Shown here piece after piece: positions 1 to 11,086 of a DNA stretch of 64,000 nucleotides. This DNA is from Agelaius tricolor. Lineage: Eukaryota > Chordata > Aves > Passeriformes > Icteridae. Within the stretch, counting starts at the first letter, position 1; each line of letters starts with the position of its first letter. The position numbers and the translations under genes are program-made. The notes beneath the pieces are model-generated. The model was not told the DNA's origin and made no database searches. It was given only the letters and a program-made list of their open reading frames with translations. The stretch is from positions 496,001 to 560,000 of the forward strand of contig JALJCS010000050.1 in assembly GCA_023055355.1 (NCBI GenBank), read 5' to 3'.

Positions 1-105
1 TTTTCAACAAACAGCTACAGCTGTTTCATGTCTAAAGTATCCATAATTATTTATGCAAATACTCCTCTAGTCTATTTCTACTGTAAAACTATAAGCAAGG
101 GGTAC

Positions 106-200
106 CTCTGCCTTTTGCAATGACATTTTAGCCTCTTCCAGCTCTGTCCTCAAATGTTCTTTACTGACCTGGGATTCCTTTAACATTTCTTCATGATGTA
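106..200 (-). CDS. SYCP1: SYCP1 coiled-coil exon, last one in the window
   Basis: Acceptor TTTGTTTAG, then [20 protein letters not shown], ending KAE at donor GAG|GTACCC. Corresponds to the LTKELED-IKVSLQ part of vertebrate SYCP1. Later exons lie left of the window. Confidence 0.83.
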
Positions 201-3200
201 CTAAACAAAAAAAATGTTAATATTTTTAAAAATAGGATATTTATAAAAGTATATATAAATATAAATATAAATATATTATATAAAAATATAAATAAATATA
301 TAAAATACAAATATAAATATATATAAAAATAAATATATAAAAATATATAAATATATTTATATATATGTATATAAAAGTACTGCCAAAAATGGAAAATTAC
401 ATACATTTAAAGAATTTAACAAAGACCAATGGTACTGACATCATATAGTATAAAATAATAGATAAAATTTGAATATAGATGGCTTAAAAATATTGAAAAT
501 CAAGTTCTGAAAAGTAAGTTTCCTCAGTGACATCTGCCTGACTGTAAATTTGCAAAACTGAAGCAACATATTTTCCCCTTGCAATTTTCCAAAGCTCTCA
601 GTGCTTGACTCACCCTAAAAACGACCCTGCCAGTCCTGCTCCCACAGGAGCAGCTCCTGTTCCAAACAAAAATAAGGCCTTCAAGGCCCCAAAATTCTGC
701 TGCCAACCAGCCACAGAATAAAACTATCATGACCCTGTTTCCTATGCTTCTATAAACAATTACATCTCATAAATAAACAATCATAAACAATTACATTTAA
801 ATTCTATAAACAATTACATTTGAACACAGCAGGCAGAACTCTTACAGTTTGCTTCCATTAAGTCAGCAATCTTATTTTGTGACGTCTGCAGCTGAGCCTT
901 GATGTCTTTTATGACATCATCTTTTTCATCTCTCTCTATGGTGAGAGCTGAAATCTAGAAAAATGCAAGAAATATCATCATGAAGTCTGGAAAAGGGACA
1001 GATGTTAATTTTAATTTGTACCCCAGGTATGATAAGCAGACATTTTGCTGTCATTCAAGTTAGATTAGATAGATAGATAGATAGAGAGACAGACAGATAG
1101 AAAATATTTGGCTAGATATAATCTTAGCCAAATATTGATCAAGTCACATTACTCTAAAGAAAAAAGTTCTCCAATTCAAAATCAAACCATAAATTCCAGT
1201 AGACTAAAAGTACTGAAAGATCACTAAAATTAGCAGAATTTGACTTAAATGCAGCTTCAGGTGTTATTTTGTCTTTTTTACTAATACCCAGAAACACTTC
1301 TTGGCTCTTGCATTGCCCCTTTAGTCACAAATAAAGCTCTACATATGAGATGGTAAAATGAGCAAACCTGCTTTTCCTTTTGACTGACTTCCAGTTTGCA
1401 TTCTTTTTCAAACTTGTCCACTTTTTCTGCTTCTTCTTTTACTTTTGAGATACAGTAACATCCACAGTTAACATTCTAGCTGAAATGTACTCCAAGTTCA
1501 ATACAACTTCCACTTTAAGATTGCTTGGAATTGTACAGCTGTACCTTTTGTTTCCCAAGAGTAATTGTTGAGGCAATGTTTGGTTTTATAATCAAAATAC
1601 AAACAGAAAAGAGCATGTGAAAATGAAACAGGAACACACCAGGCTATACATACAGAGAGAGAGCATTTAGCTAAAGTTTCTGTAGCTATACACTAGTGCA
1701 TTATCATTTAAATAAACCAACTATGTGAAATAAGCACTGATCTCTAGACTGTACTTCACAGACAAAACTTCAATGTTGAGTGACAGTTTGAAAAATAAAG
1801 TTCCCAATTTGGCCCAGTGGAACAGCAACAGAAGGGGCCAGGCAGTGAACAAAGGCTGCATGAATAAAAGAAGGGTCCCAGTGTCTCAGGGTGACCTGCT
1901 CACCATTCCAGCCCTTCACATCTGTCTGCCCTGGCCCTGCATGTGGAACACAAGCTATGAAGTACAAAATTGAGCCAGCTGCATAAACACAATAAACTGA
2001 ATTCTCACATTTGAAACTCATTTCCGATCTGTCGTTCTCTGCTTGCACACAAAGATCTTCAAATGCCGCTGTCATTCTCTAAAAACAAAATTTAATATCT
2101 GAAGTTCAATCCTGGAAACCCTGGAACTTCTCCAGGGGCTGCTGCCCACCTCAGCCATTCTGAGGAACCAGCAGGTGGGTGAAACAGAGCCCAGAAAGAA
2201 GCCAGAAGTTGTGGCAGTGACCCAGCACTAAGCACCCATCCCACAGATCACAGGGATCCACATCCCACACACTGCTGCACTTTCTCCATTGAATGTGTTT
2301 TATGGAACACAAAAATCATTCTTGAAAAGGGATTGAAAGCCCAACTTCCTGCATCACACACGACATGATACCCACACATGATGGATACAAACAGTATCCC
2401 AACATAAACATGGAACTCAGCTCAGCTCACATAACTCACATTCCTTTCATCAAGCCTGGTCACTTACTTCTATGTTGCTATGAAGTTCCTCATACAATTG
2501 TATTGTTTCTGCCTTTTCCTGTTCATCTATCAAAGCAAGAACATATGAGAAAGTTTTTCTTTTGAACAAGAATGCCAGCTGTCCAAGTCATTATACTTAA
2601 TCAGCAAAATGAATTTAAAAAGGAATTACCAGCTCCATTCTTATTAAATAAGTCCTTATGAAACATGGTGCCAAAAGTTACAGAATTTAGGGAAAATGTG
2701 TATTTCATTGAAACATTAAGCAAGCTCAGCTTTTAAATTTCCTTCCTAAGATATTTTTTTCTGTGAAAAGTGTAATTCTGGATCAGTTGATGTGACCATA
2801 TTAATTATTATAGTATTAATGCTGTTGAATAATAATGTATCAACACTGTTAGTATTTCTAAACTGTAATCTAGGGTTTAGCACTGAATTTCTTCCTATCA
2901 GCAGATACCTATAACCACAGAGCTGTCATTAGAAAATTGCAACACTCCATGTCCATATTTTCCTTCTTCCACTTTTGTAATTGATACTATTTTTTCCTAA
3001 GAAAACAATTAAAAAGAGAACAGTAAAAGAAACAGCTATCAAAAAAGAACAGTACATCCATATACAAGTGTTTGTAGAATTAAGGCTAAAAAGAAATCAA
3101 CACTTCTTAAGTATCCAGGATCAAGTTAGTAAAATTCTAATGATTATAATAACAATTCTAAATTGCATATAAAGTAGAACTTCCAATGAAGAACATATTT

Positions 3201-6200
3201 TAAAACCTCAAGAATTTAAACTTCATTAAGTTATCCAACTGTTCTGGCTTGTTCAGTTTCATGAGAAGAATTCCAGTTACTCATTGTACCTTGGGGTTAA
3301 GACCTTTTCTCCCCATAAATGTGTGATGGCTGAAAACAGGAAATGTCAGCCCTGGAAATTTGTTAGGGAGTGCTGGGAATTTAGAGTAGATTCTACTGCC
3401 TAAAAACAGGCATGAAGGGTCACTTCTTCTGTCTTAATATATTCCCAGTGTGTGGATGGCCCTGCAAACCTTCAATGGGCTGAGCAGCCTTGAGGAGCCC
3501 TGCCCTGCTCTGGAGCGGCTGCCAGGGCCAGGCAGGGCTGTGGGCACTGCCTCAACCCTGGGTCACTGTTTGGGCACCCAAAGAGCTCCCAGGCTGGCAC
3601 CTTTCAGCAAACAATTTCACTGGCTTCAAAAGCCCTCTGCATTCAGCATTACAAACCAAAAGTCTGTTAGACCTGGGGCTTCACTTCCAATTTTGTGAGC
3701 CACTTAAAATTCACTTTTCACTCTGAGAGCCACATCCAGTCGATCCCAACTGGAGAACTTCTCTGAACAGCACGAGAAATTTCTTCTTCTTTCTTCTGTT
3801 TGTGAATTTAGAGCAAGCTAGAAGTACATTTACTCTGATCAATAAAAGCTAAAAAAGCATTTACGTTTGCTGGTCTTCTCTGTGAAGCGAGTGCAGGTTT
3901 CCTTGAGCACATTACACAGATGCCTCGAAGCAGCAGCTCTAAAGGAGGGAAAAAATATCCTGTTTGCACAGGAGTGCACAGTACTTTGTGTACCTAAGGA
4001 GTAACAATGGAAATGACCTTCAAAATTTAACAGCTACATAAAACTGCCCACATGGAAACTGATTCTTTCCACCACAAGAATATATACTTGGTTCTATTAC
4101 TTACTCTTTCAAGAGATCTTTATTTTCACATATCTCATCTTCCAGTTTCAAATGGAGTTTTTCATTTTCAAACTAATTTCATAGGGAACAAATGCAAAAA
4201 GACACTGTTATTGAAAAAGAGATTAGAAATGCACTTTGACTTCTCAAATCCCTCATGAAAATGTAATTTGGGGCATCAGTAGACAGAAGTCTGTTTTAGC
4301 TGGTATTACATGCTGAGTCATCTTTTGCATGAAAGATGCAATAATTAATGAACAATAATTTAGCAGCAAATGAGACACTTACAGGTATATTCTTCAGACA
4401 AACACTCACACAGGACAGGTGCCTGCAACTTCTCAAAATAATCATTTTCTCAAGGCACAAACCAAACTGCAACAGTCTTTAAGATTTAATTGTATCAATA
4501 ATAGTGTCATACTGAATCAGGAAGCACTTAACTTTGTTTATTGAATGTACACTATACAATACTGGCCTGCAGTTCTTGAATGGCTTTATTCTGTGCTTCA
4601 ATAGTCTTTTTATTTTCCTGGAGCTTTCTTTCTTTCTGGTTTAATTCAGTTTCCACAGTCAGTTTCCACTGCTTGATCTTCTCAGCCTCTTTGTAGAGTT
4701 TTGAGAACAGAGCACACAGGAGAAACAAATACAATGAAATATCCCAAACCCCCTTCAGACATCACCAAATAGATGGGCTTAAAGACATGGATAACTGCAG
4801 TCCACCAAAATCAATACAAGTTTTGTCAGAATTATCAGTGAAGCCAAAATTCCTTCTAGCAGGTTCTTCACACCATTTCTGTCCTCTCCTTCTGACAGAC
4901 ACTGCTGAGTTAAGTAAAAGCAGCTTCAGAGACTCTGCCCAAGAGTACCTGTGATCTTTCCATGAACACACACAGAATCACAGAGTCACAGAATAATGAG
5001 GTTGGAAGAGACCTCTCAGATCATCGAGTCCAACCTCTGCCCCAACACCTGGGCTATAGCACCAAGTGCCATGTCCAGTCTTTTTATAAACACATCCAGA
5101 GATGGTGATTCTACCACCTCCCTGGGAAGAGCATTCCAGTGCTTCATTATTCTTTTGGTGAAAAATTTCCTCCAAATATCCAACCTATCCCTCCCCTGCT
5201 GTAGCCTGAGACTGTGTCCTCTGGTTCTGTCAGTGCTGCCCGGTGGAAGAGACCGACCCCACCTGGCTACAACCTCCCTGCAGGCAGTTGGAGAGAGCAA
5301 TAAGGTCACCCCTAAGCCTCCTCTTCTCCAGGCTAAACAAGCCCAGCTCCTTCCAACGTTCCTCACAGGGCTTGTGCTCCAAACCCCTCAGCAGCCTTGT
5401 TGCCCTCCTCTGGATGTGCTCAAGCACCTCAACATCCTTCCTAAACTGAGGGCCCAGAACTGGACCCAGCACTCAAGGTGCAGCCTCACCAGTGCCCAGC
5501 ACAGGGGCAGAATGACCTCCCTGCTCCTGCTGGCCACACCATTCCTGATGCAGGCCAGGAGCCATTGGCCTTCTTGGCCACCAGGGCACATTGCTGGCTC
5601 ATATTCAACCGGCTGTCAGCAGCACCCCCAGGGCCCTTTCTGCCTCAACACTGTCCAGCCACACTGTCCCCAGCTTGGAACGTTGTGGGGGATTTCTGTG
5701 GCCAAAATGTGGAACTCAGCACTTGGACTTATTGAACTTCATGCTGCTGCACTCTGCCCATCCATCCAACTGATCTAAGTCTCTCTGCAGAGCCTTCCTT
5801 CCTTCCTTCCTTCCTTCCTTCCTTCCTTCCTTCCTTCCTTCCTTCCTTCCTTCCTTCCTTCCTTCCTTCCTTCCTTCCTTCCTTCCTTCCTTCCTTCCTT
5901 CCTTCCTTCCAACAGATCATCACAAGCTCCCAGCTTAGTGTCCTCTGCAAATTTACTAATGAAGGACTCAATGCCCTCATCCCCGTCGTCTATAAAAACA
6001 TTGAACAGAACTGGTCCCAGTACAGAGCCCTGAGGGACAGCACTGGTGCCTGGCTGCCAGCTGCATGCAGCACCATTCACCATCACTCTCTGGCCCGGCC
6101 ATGCAGCCAGTTCTGAGCCCAGCACAGAGTGCTCCTGTCCAAGCCATGGGTGCAGCTTCTCCAGGAGTGTGCTGGGGGGAGACAGTGCCAAAGGCCCTGC

Positions 6201-9200
6201 TGGAGTCCAGATACACAACATCCACAGCCTTTCCTGCATGCACCAGGCAGTCACCTGGTCACAGAAGGAGACCAGGTTGGTCAGACATGCCCTACCCTTC
6301 GTAGAGCCACGCTGGCTGGGTCTGATAGCCTGGCCATCCTGTGAGTGCTGTGGGATAGCACTCAGTATGAACTGCTCCATTATCTCACCTGGCACTGAGG
6401 CCAGGCTAACTGGCCTGTGATTACCAGCATCCTCCTTCCTACCTTTTTTGTAAATGGGTGTCACACTGGCCAGTGTCCAATCATCTGCAACCTCAGCAGT
6501 GAGCCACAACTCTTGATAAATGATGGAGAGAGGCTTGGCAAGCTCATCTGCCAGCTCCCTCCTCACCCTGGCATGGATCCCATCTGCACCCAGGGATTTA
6601 CAAATACCCAAGTGTCCCAGCAGTTCTCTGCTCACACACACAGCAGGAAGGAAAACCACCACCCTTGTGCCCTTAGAACACCTTGAAAGTGTCCTACAAG
6701 CAGTGCTGGGCCAGTGGTCGAGGCAGGGAGAGCAACACACGAGCCCAAAGGGCCCTTTGGTTCACTTACAACACCCCCAAACACCATCCTTGTTTTGGCT
6801 GCATCACAGTTTTGTTACAGTCCTGATGGTGCTTTAATAGCTTAGGATTAAAAAGTCTAAAAAGTTGTCAGGGATATGAAAATCAGCAGGGAGAGTGCTA
6901 GAAATGTGTTTTATTTTGTGGTAGCAAAGAGTGTTTTGTAGCTGCAAAGTACAGAAGCTATTGCAAAAAAAATGAGCTGGACTGAGTTGTGCTAAAGCAG
7001 AGATCTGCTGGTAAAGACACTGTCAAAAGAATCCAGTGCTTGAGGAAACCACTGAATTCATTGTTTTACAGATAAAACAAAGCCAGACAAGGCTGGAAAC
7101 CACTGAATTCATTGTTTTACAGATAAAACAAAGTCAGACAAGGCTGGAAACCACTGAAATCATTGTTTTACAGATAAAACAAAGCCAGACAAGGCTGGAA
7201 ACCACTGAATTCATTGTTTTACAGATAAAACAAAGTCAGACAAGGCTGGAAACCACTGAATTCATTGTTTTACAGATAAAACAAAGCCAGACAAGGCAAT
7301 GGGGATAATCTACTTCAGATTTCCAAAGAATACTCTGACTTCAACCCTTCTGCCCCTCAACAGAATATTCAGAACCAGTTCCACAAGGATACTTAAGTGT
7401 TTAAATCTTACTCTAATTAAAGCTCATGGACTTCACAGGCACTTCAAACAAAGAAAGAACAACAGCAATATTGCAGTCACCTTAATTTTTAAAGATTTGT
7501 TTCCAGGCATGTTCACTAAATCACAAATATCTCCTCTAAGTGATTCAGCTTTAAACAGGAGACAGAAAACATTATTCCCTTTTAACTACTTCCTTTAGCC
7601 CTGAAATATCTACTGAATAATGCTTTAGGCACTGTTTGGGAACAAATTCAAAAGACCCCAAGGAATTAGATGTGCAGAGTTGATACTTAGCTGACCTCTT
7701 CATCTACTTCAGAGCAAAGTTTCACTTGCTGTGAAATTGTATCTGAAACATGAAGAGATTTTGATCAATGTCTTGCTAAAAACTGTAACAGTGAAACTGT
7801 ATTTAACAGTTACAGATATGAAACTGTGAGACTACTCATGAAAATTAAACCTTGACAATATATAAAAATCTAAAGAAGGTGCATGGCAAATGTTCCAATC
7901 GTACCTGAATCAGTGATTTCGCCACGGTTCGACACATCAAATGGCAGCTTAAAGTCATCATCTGAGCATCTGTTCAAACCCTGAAAAAATTTAAACATTA
8001 GGTCCTTATGGGTAGATTTGTAAAGAAAGAATTATAAAAAATCCCTACAGATGATGTGAAAATAGAATTGGTCATTAATAAAACAGCTGCCTACAAATTT
8101 CAAAGCCCAAGGTATTGGTAATGGCTTTGGAACTCACTTCTTCCTGCCCAGTGGTTGATCAAACTGTTGGTGTCCTGCAGTTTGATTTATAGACTGTGGC
8201 CAAAGGGGAGCTTTCAATGCAGGGAACTCAGCAGCTCCTGCCTGGCTGGGCCCTGGTGCATGGCAAAGGACTCAAGGAGACAAATTACTTTTTTGAAGAC
8301 CAGTAGTTGATAGTTCTGTTTTGCTTTGCTTCCAAGGGCACTTCTAGACCATATTTGATTATGTTTCAGCATGAAAATACCCTTTTACAAGGTTTTTAAG
8401 TCACAGAGGTTCATCCTGTAAACAGCTAACTCATCTGCTGTCAGAATGTCCCATTTGAATCTCAACATATTTCATAAGGAGCTTCAACATGAAAAAATAA
8501 CTTGTTGAATTCCCATAACTCAGTGTGGGGACAGAACATTTTCACTGCACACCTGATCTGGTGAGACCAAGACACCAACACCAGTGCGAGCATCTGAGTG
8601 GGGCCAGTGGGAATCCATCAAATCAGAGGGGTTTGGGAAAGCTGCAAAAGGCAGCCTCAGAGACAGCAGAACTGTGATTAGAGCCAAGCAGTAGCCATGA
8701 GATAGGTCAGCAGAAAAATTATTTAAAAAGTAGAAAAGTAAGGGCAAATAGAACAATGGTCTGTGTATTAACGTTTGTCTAGAATAACTCCCTAAGTTAC
8801 AGAAAAGTTTATCTAGCGAGATATTAGGAAGTTCTAAGCTTAATAATGGAGCTCTGTGCATTGTGTTTTAAGGCTTACAAGCAGCAGGTATTGTATTCAA
8901 AAAAGGCAAGCATTGTTTGAACCAAAGGTACCTGTGCTTACAGTGGTTGGATAGAACTACTGTCAATATGCTTTTGCTTTGTGTGATTGGTCAAAAAACT
9001 TTGAAAGTAAGTTGTAACATTAAGTTCTTTGTCTGCTGCCTGGGATGTGAGCTGCTGACATCTTCCCATTGTCATCACCATGTAATGAGACTGATGCTGG
9101 AAAAGAAAACAGCTCAAGGCAGTTCCTCAGCAGTCCCGTCCCGTTTGTGATTTGTACACAGAGCCCGGCCGGCGATAGAGCCCTGCTCGCTCTCTGGGCT

Positions 9201-9619
9201 CAATTACCCACATCAAACGCGGACTTACAGCACAGAGCGGATGCTCGAGAAGATGATTCCCTTCAGTTTTGATGGAAAACAACAACAAAAGTCTTTGAAA
9301 TTCAAACCGAAGATGTCTGTGCATATGCCAGAAACGAGTAGGCAGGAGCCGTCCCGGCCCACGCAGGGGCAGGTGTGTGTGTGCTCCAGGCCGGGGCTGT
9401 GCCGGGGCAAGGGGCAGGTGTGTGTGCGCTCCAGGCCGGGGCTGTGCCGGGGCAAGGGGCAGGTGTGTGTGTGCTCCAGGCCGGGGCTGTGCCGGGCACT
9501 CCCCGGGCCCAGCACTGTCCCCCCCGCGGCCGAGCGCTCACCTGGGATCTGCCCGCAGACACCTGCCCAGCGCTCAGGCGCGGCGGCATGAACAATTTAA
9601 AGCGGTTTTCCTTCTCCAT
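106..9619 (-). CDS. SYCP1: SYCP1, synaptonemal complex protein 1, 5' half of gene (multi-exon, continues off left edge)
   Basis: SYCP1 builds the transverse filaments that join homologous chromosomes in meiosis; its long coiled coil dimerises and its N-terminal heads meet at the midline. Twelve minus-strand coding segments are listed separately. Most join with GT-AG junctions whose phases fit, and their translations follow vertebrate SYCP1 in order: the N-terminal MEKENRF start, the DDDFKLPF block, then [36 protein letters not shown] and later heptad-rich segments. The N-terminal head is present and the window ends inside the coiled coil. A stretch corresponding to about 25 residues before LYKEAEKI was not placed; it should lie between 4710 and 7696, where a CR1 LINE has inserted. 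The identification is secure; a few exon edges are not. Confidence 0.93.
205..372. repeat. AT-rich TATAAA-type simple repeat in a SYCP1 intron
   Basis: Nearly pure A/T with recurrent TATAAATA units between two SYCP1 exons. The Tyr/Ile/Phe-rich open frame across it is an artefact of composition. Confidence 0.9.
846..954 (-). CDS. SYCP1: SYCP1 coiled-coil exon
   Basis: Acceptor TTTTTCTAG, then [20 protein letters not shown], donor AACT|GTAAGA. Heptad-rich, 109 bases, in phase with its neighbours. Confidence 0.85.
1061..1103 (+). repeat. GATA microsatellite
   Basis: Runs of GATA followed by GACA-like units inside a SYCP1 intron. Confidence 0.85.
1368..1441 (-). CDS. SYCP1: SYCP1 coiled-coil exon
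   Basis: Acceptor CTCAAAAG, then a split Leu codon and [18 protein letters not shown], ending KEKQ at donor CAG|GTTTGC. The acceptor lacks a good pyrimidine tract, but phase and homology support it. Confidence 0.83.
2009..2078 (-). CDS. SYCP1: SYCP1 coiled-coil exon (QAENDRSEM)
   Basis: Acceptor TTTTTAG, then [20 protein letters not shown], donor AAAT|GTGAGA. Matches the vertebrate ITAFEELRVQAEN segment. Confidence 0.88.
2468..2526 (-). CDS. SYCP1: SYCP1 coiled-coil exon
   Basis: Acceptor TTTGATAG, then [19 protein letters not shown], donor GAA|GTAAGT. The phase completes the split codon of the preceding exon and leaves phase 0. Confidence 0.87.
3865..3938 (-). CDS. SYCP1: SYCP1 coiled-coil exon ([11 protein letters not shown])
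   Basis: Acceptor CCTTTAG, then [20 protein letters not shown], donor AAAC|GTAAAT. The RHLCN-LKETC string is diagnostic of SYCP1. Confidence 0.9.
4105..4172 (-). CDS. SYCP1: SYCP1 coiled-coil exon (ENKDLLKE)
   Basis: Acceptor ATTAG, then [19 protein letters not shown], donor GA|GTAAGT. Phase is 0 in and 2 out, consistent with both neighbours. Confidence 0.88.
4567..4710 (-). CDS. SYCP1: SYCP1 exon with LYKEAEKI coiled-coil start; GC donor; 5' edge uncertain
   Basis: Reads [15 protein letters not shown] and ends in AIQELQ, matching the start of the SYCP1 coiled coil closely. Phase with the next exon requires the splice to follow CAG at 4567, so the donor is GCCAGT (a GC-AG intron) rather than GT. 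No obvious AG acceptor is seen just upstream of the homologous part, so the 5' edge is approximate. Confidence 0.8.
4973..6720 (-). mobile_element. CR1 LINE, 5'-truncated, RT fragment, split by a microsatellite
   Basis: The minus strand encodes a CR1 reverse transcriptase fragment: [15 protein letters not shown], then [27 protein letters not shown] and an FAEDTKL box that replaces the canonical FADD. The 3' end at 4973 carries the CR1 hallmark: a conserved hairpin-like tail and short octamer repeats (ATTCTGTG type). A (GGAA)n tract sits directly after the FAEDTKL box. Frames shift several times and the endonuclease half is missing, so the copy is dead. It lies in a SYCP1 intron in the same orientation as the gene. 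Confidence 0.9.
5793..5910 (+). repeat. (CCTT)n microsatellite, about 29 units, inside the CR1
   Basis: Uninterrupted CCTT units (GGAA on the CR1 sense strand), 118 bp. CR1 homology resumes on both sides, so the tract expanded within the element. Confidence 0.95.
7045..7297 (+). repeat. 51-bp tandem repeat, five copies
   Basis: Five near-identical units containing ACTGAATTCATTG and GATAAAACAAAG; differences are single bases. The period of 51 keeps a frame open (17-residue [17 protein letters not shown] units), but it lies in a SYCP1 intron with no sign of being expressed. Confidence 0.92.
7696..7742 (-). CDS. SYCP1: SYCP1 short exon (probable)
   Basis: Acceptor ATGTTTCAG and donor GAG|GTCAGC enclose 47 bases that complete the split codon of the preceding exon and read [16 protein letters not shown]. 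Position, phase and length fit SYCP1, but residue similarity is weak and the donor is poor. Confidence 0.55.
7905..7980 (-). CDS. SYCP1: SYCP1 exon encoding the conserved N-terminal DDDFKLPF block
   Basis: Acceptor TTTTTTCAG, then [15 protein letters not shown], donor CAG|GTACG. It joins exon 1 in phase 0. The acidic-aromatic block corresponds to the conserved head motif of mammalian SYCP1. Confidence 0.85.
7990..9360. other. SYCP1 first intron, no gene seen
   Basis: Between the first two SYCP1 coding exons I find no ORF with recognisable homology, no RNA gene and no clear transposon. Confidence 0.6.
9369..9497 (+). repeat. 45-bp tandem repeat, about three copies
   Basis: Three units of CAGGTGTGTGTGTGCTCC followed by a GGCCGGGGCTGTGCCGG block with a 45-bp period. 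It adjoins the donor of SYCP1 exon 1 on the intron side and opens several GC-rich frames that look non-coding. Confidence 0.9.
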
Positions 9620-9780
9620 GGCTCCGATAAAAGGGCGGGCGGAGCGGCCCCAGCTGCCGGCGGCCGCTGAGGGCGGGCGGGAAGCGGCAGCGGCCCCTCA
9701 GCGCGGGGGCGGGGGCGCCGCCTAGCGGAGCTCGCGGGGCACGGCCCGGGCACGGCCCGGCCGGACAGAGCGGCGGCCGC
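9500..9780 (-). promoter_or_regulatory. SYCP1: CpG-rich 5' region of SYCP1
   Basis: High CpG density surrounds and precedes the start codon at 9619, consistent with a CpG-island promoter on the minus strand. No TATA box is seen. The exact transcription start cannot be read from sequence. Confidence 0.55.
9542..9619 (-). CDS. SYCP1: SYCP1 coding exon 1 (start codon)
   Basis: The ATG is on the complement of 9617-9619. Twenty-six codons run from [14 protein letters not shown] to GRSQ and stop in phase 0 at a CAG|GTGAGC donor. The opening residues and the SAGQVSA-like stretch match the start of vertebrate SYCP1, which fixes the start. The exon lies in a CpG-rich region. Confidence 0.9.
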
Positions 9781-10021
9781 GGGGCCATCGGCGGGGCCAT
9801 CGGCGGGGCCATCGGCGGGGCCATCGGCGGGGCCATCGGGCGGGGCCATCGGCGGGGCCATCGGGCGGGGCCATCGGCGGGGCCATCGGCACCATCGGGG
9901 CCATCGGCGGGGCCATCGGCGGGGCCATCGGCGGGGCCATCGGCGGGGCCATCGGCGGGGCCATCGGCACCATCGGGGCCATCGGCGGGGCCATCGGCAC
10001 CATCGGGGCCATCGGCGGGGC
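9779..10021 (+). repeat. 12-bp GC-rich minisatellite (GGCGGGGCCATC), about 20 units
   Basis: Tandem GGCGGGGCCATC units with sparse variants (a GGGC form and a GGCACCATCGGG form that recur in higher-order order). It sits just upstream of SYCP1 and creates Gly-Pro-Ala-Asp frames that are artefacts. Confidence 0.95.
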
Positions 10022-10370
10022 TTGCTCGTCGCCCGTGGACGCCAGAGAGGTCTCGGGGCAGCCCGGGGGCCCGGGCGGGTTGGCGATGTCGCCGTGGTCG
10101 CCGGCCGGGGGCAGCACAGCGGGACTTTGGCCGTCGCGGGGAAGGCGGGAGAGGTCTGAGGGGAAGGGGGGGTCCCGCCTGTACGGGGAATAACTGGGGG
10201 AGCTCAGTCCTCCTGTGTGAAAAATGCGTATTTTATGATTGGCTTTTCGCAAATATTCAAATGAATATTATATGTGTTATGTCAGAAAGTTATGCTGTAT
10301 TAATTTTCTTAAGTAGTGTGTTAAATCTAGTTTTGGGGTATTACGTAATGTCAAAATAGAAACTATGCTA

Positions 10371-10836
10371 TGTGAGATACTTTTTTTTAAAAAGAAAGGA
10401 CTTGCAGCGAGATAGCAGCCACAGGACACCTAAATCTTTCAGAGAAAGAGAATTTATTGCTTTCCTATCAGAGGAAACGAACTTCTTCCTGCCTGCTCAG
10501 CCCTGAAGACGCCGTCAGGATTCAGAGGAAGAAGTTGACACTGAACAGACTCCTTGGTTTGAATGGAATTTATGCATCATGTATGAGGTGTATGAATATG
10601 CAACAGGTTATTGTTTTTAAGGGTGAATCCTCTCTTAAAGTGTGTCTTTTTTCAGGCTTATTTTGCCCAGAAAAAGGTACCCAGATGTCCGTAACTCTTT
10701 GTTTGTATTGTCTCATATTGTCCTAATCCAAAATATCGAAGTTATTATTACTCTAATTATATTGCTCATTTTCTAACCATTTTATTACTATGAAACTTTT
10801 AAAGATTTAAAAAACAAGTGATTGGCGTTTTTCACA
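10371..10836 (-). mobile_element. Solo LTR, minus strand
   Basis: On the minus strand the element starts TGTGAAAAACGCCAATCAC and ends TATCTCACA (TG...CA). It carries an AATAAA signal on the complement of 10453-10458, followed by a U5-like tail. Its U3 is an inverted near-copy of the LTR at 10911. No target-site duplication was found. Confidence 0.7.
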
Positions 10837-10910
10837 TCCTGTGACCCCCCGGTGTTGTAAATGGCTCCCCCAGAAACATCAGTACATGGGATATTGTGTG
10901 TTGGGCACTG

Positions 10911-11086
10911 TGTGAAAAACACCAATCACTTGTTTTTAAAAGTTTAAAATTTCAATAGTAAGTAAATTGTTATAAAAACAGTAATATAATTAAAGTAATA
11001 AAAATTTGGACAATTAGGATTTAGGAGAATACGTGACAATAAGAACAAAGAGTTATGGATGTCCAAGTACCTTTTTCTGGGCAAAA
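10911..11086 (+). mobile_element. Truncated LTR, plus strand, inverted relative to its neighbour
   Basis: Begins TGTGAAAAACACCAATCAC and follows the U3 of the 10371-10836 LTR through CTTTTTCTGGGCAAAA, where homology stops. The sequence shared with the second duplicon starts about four bases later, so the LTR is cut at the duplication edge. Confidence 0.7.

Noticed and set aside
5729..6740. ORFs with long GRKE or KEGR repeats
   Set aside because: Translation of the GGAA microsatellite within a dead CR1 element.
7036..7308. 90-codon ORF of five 17-residue repeats
   Set aside because: Lies in a SYCP1 intron and the period of 51 explains the open frame.
7440..7560. Candidate extra SYCP1 exon (minus) reading [11 protein letters not shown]
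   Set aside because: Has a usable acceptor and donor but the wrong phase for the preceding exon, and no match to SYCP1.
9574..10252. Gly-Pro-Ala-Asp and Met-Ala-Pro-Pro repeat proteins
   Set aside because: Frames of the 12-bp minisatellite; no conserved start or domain.
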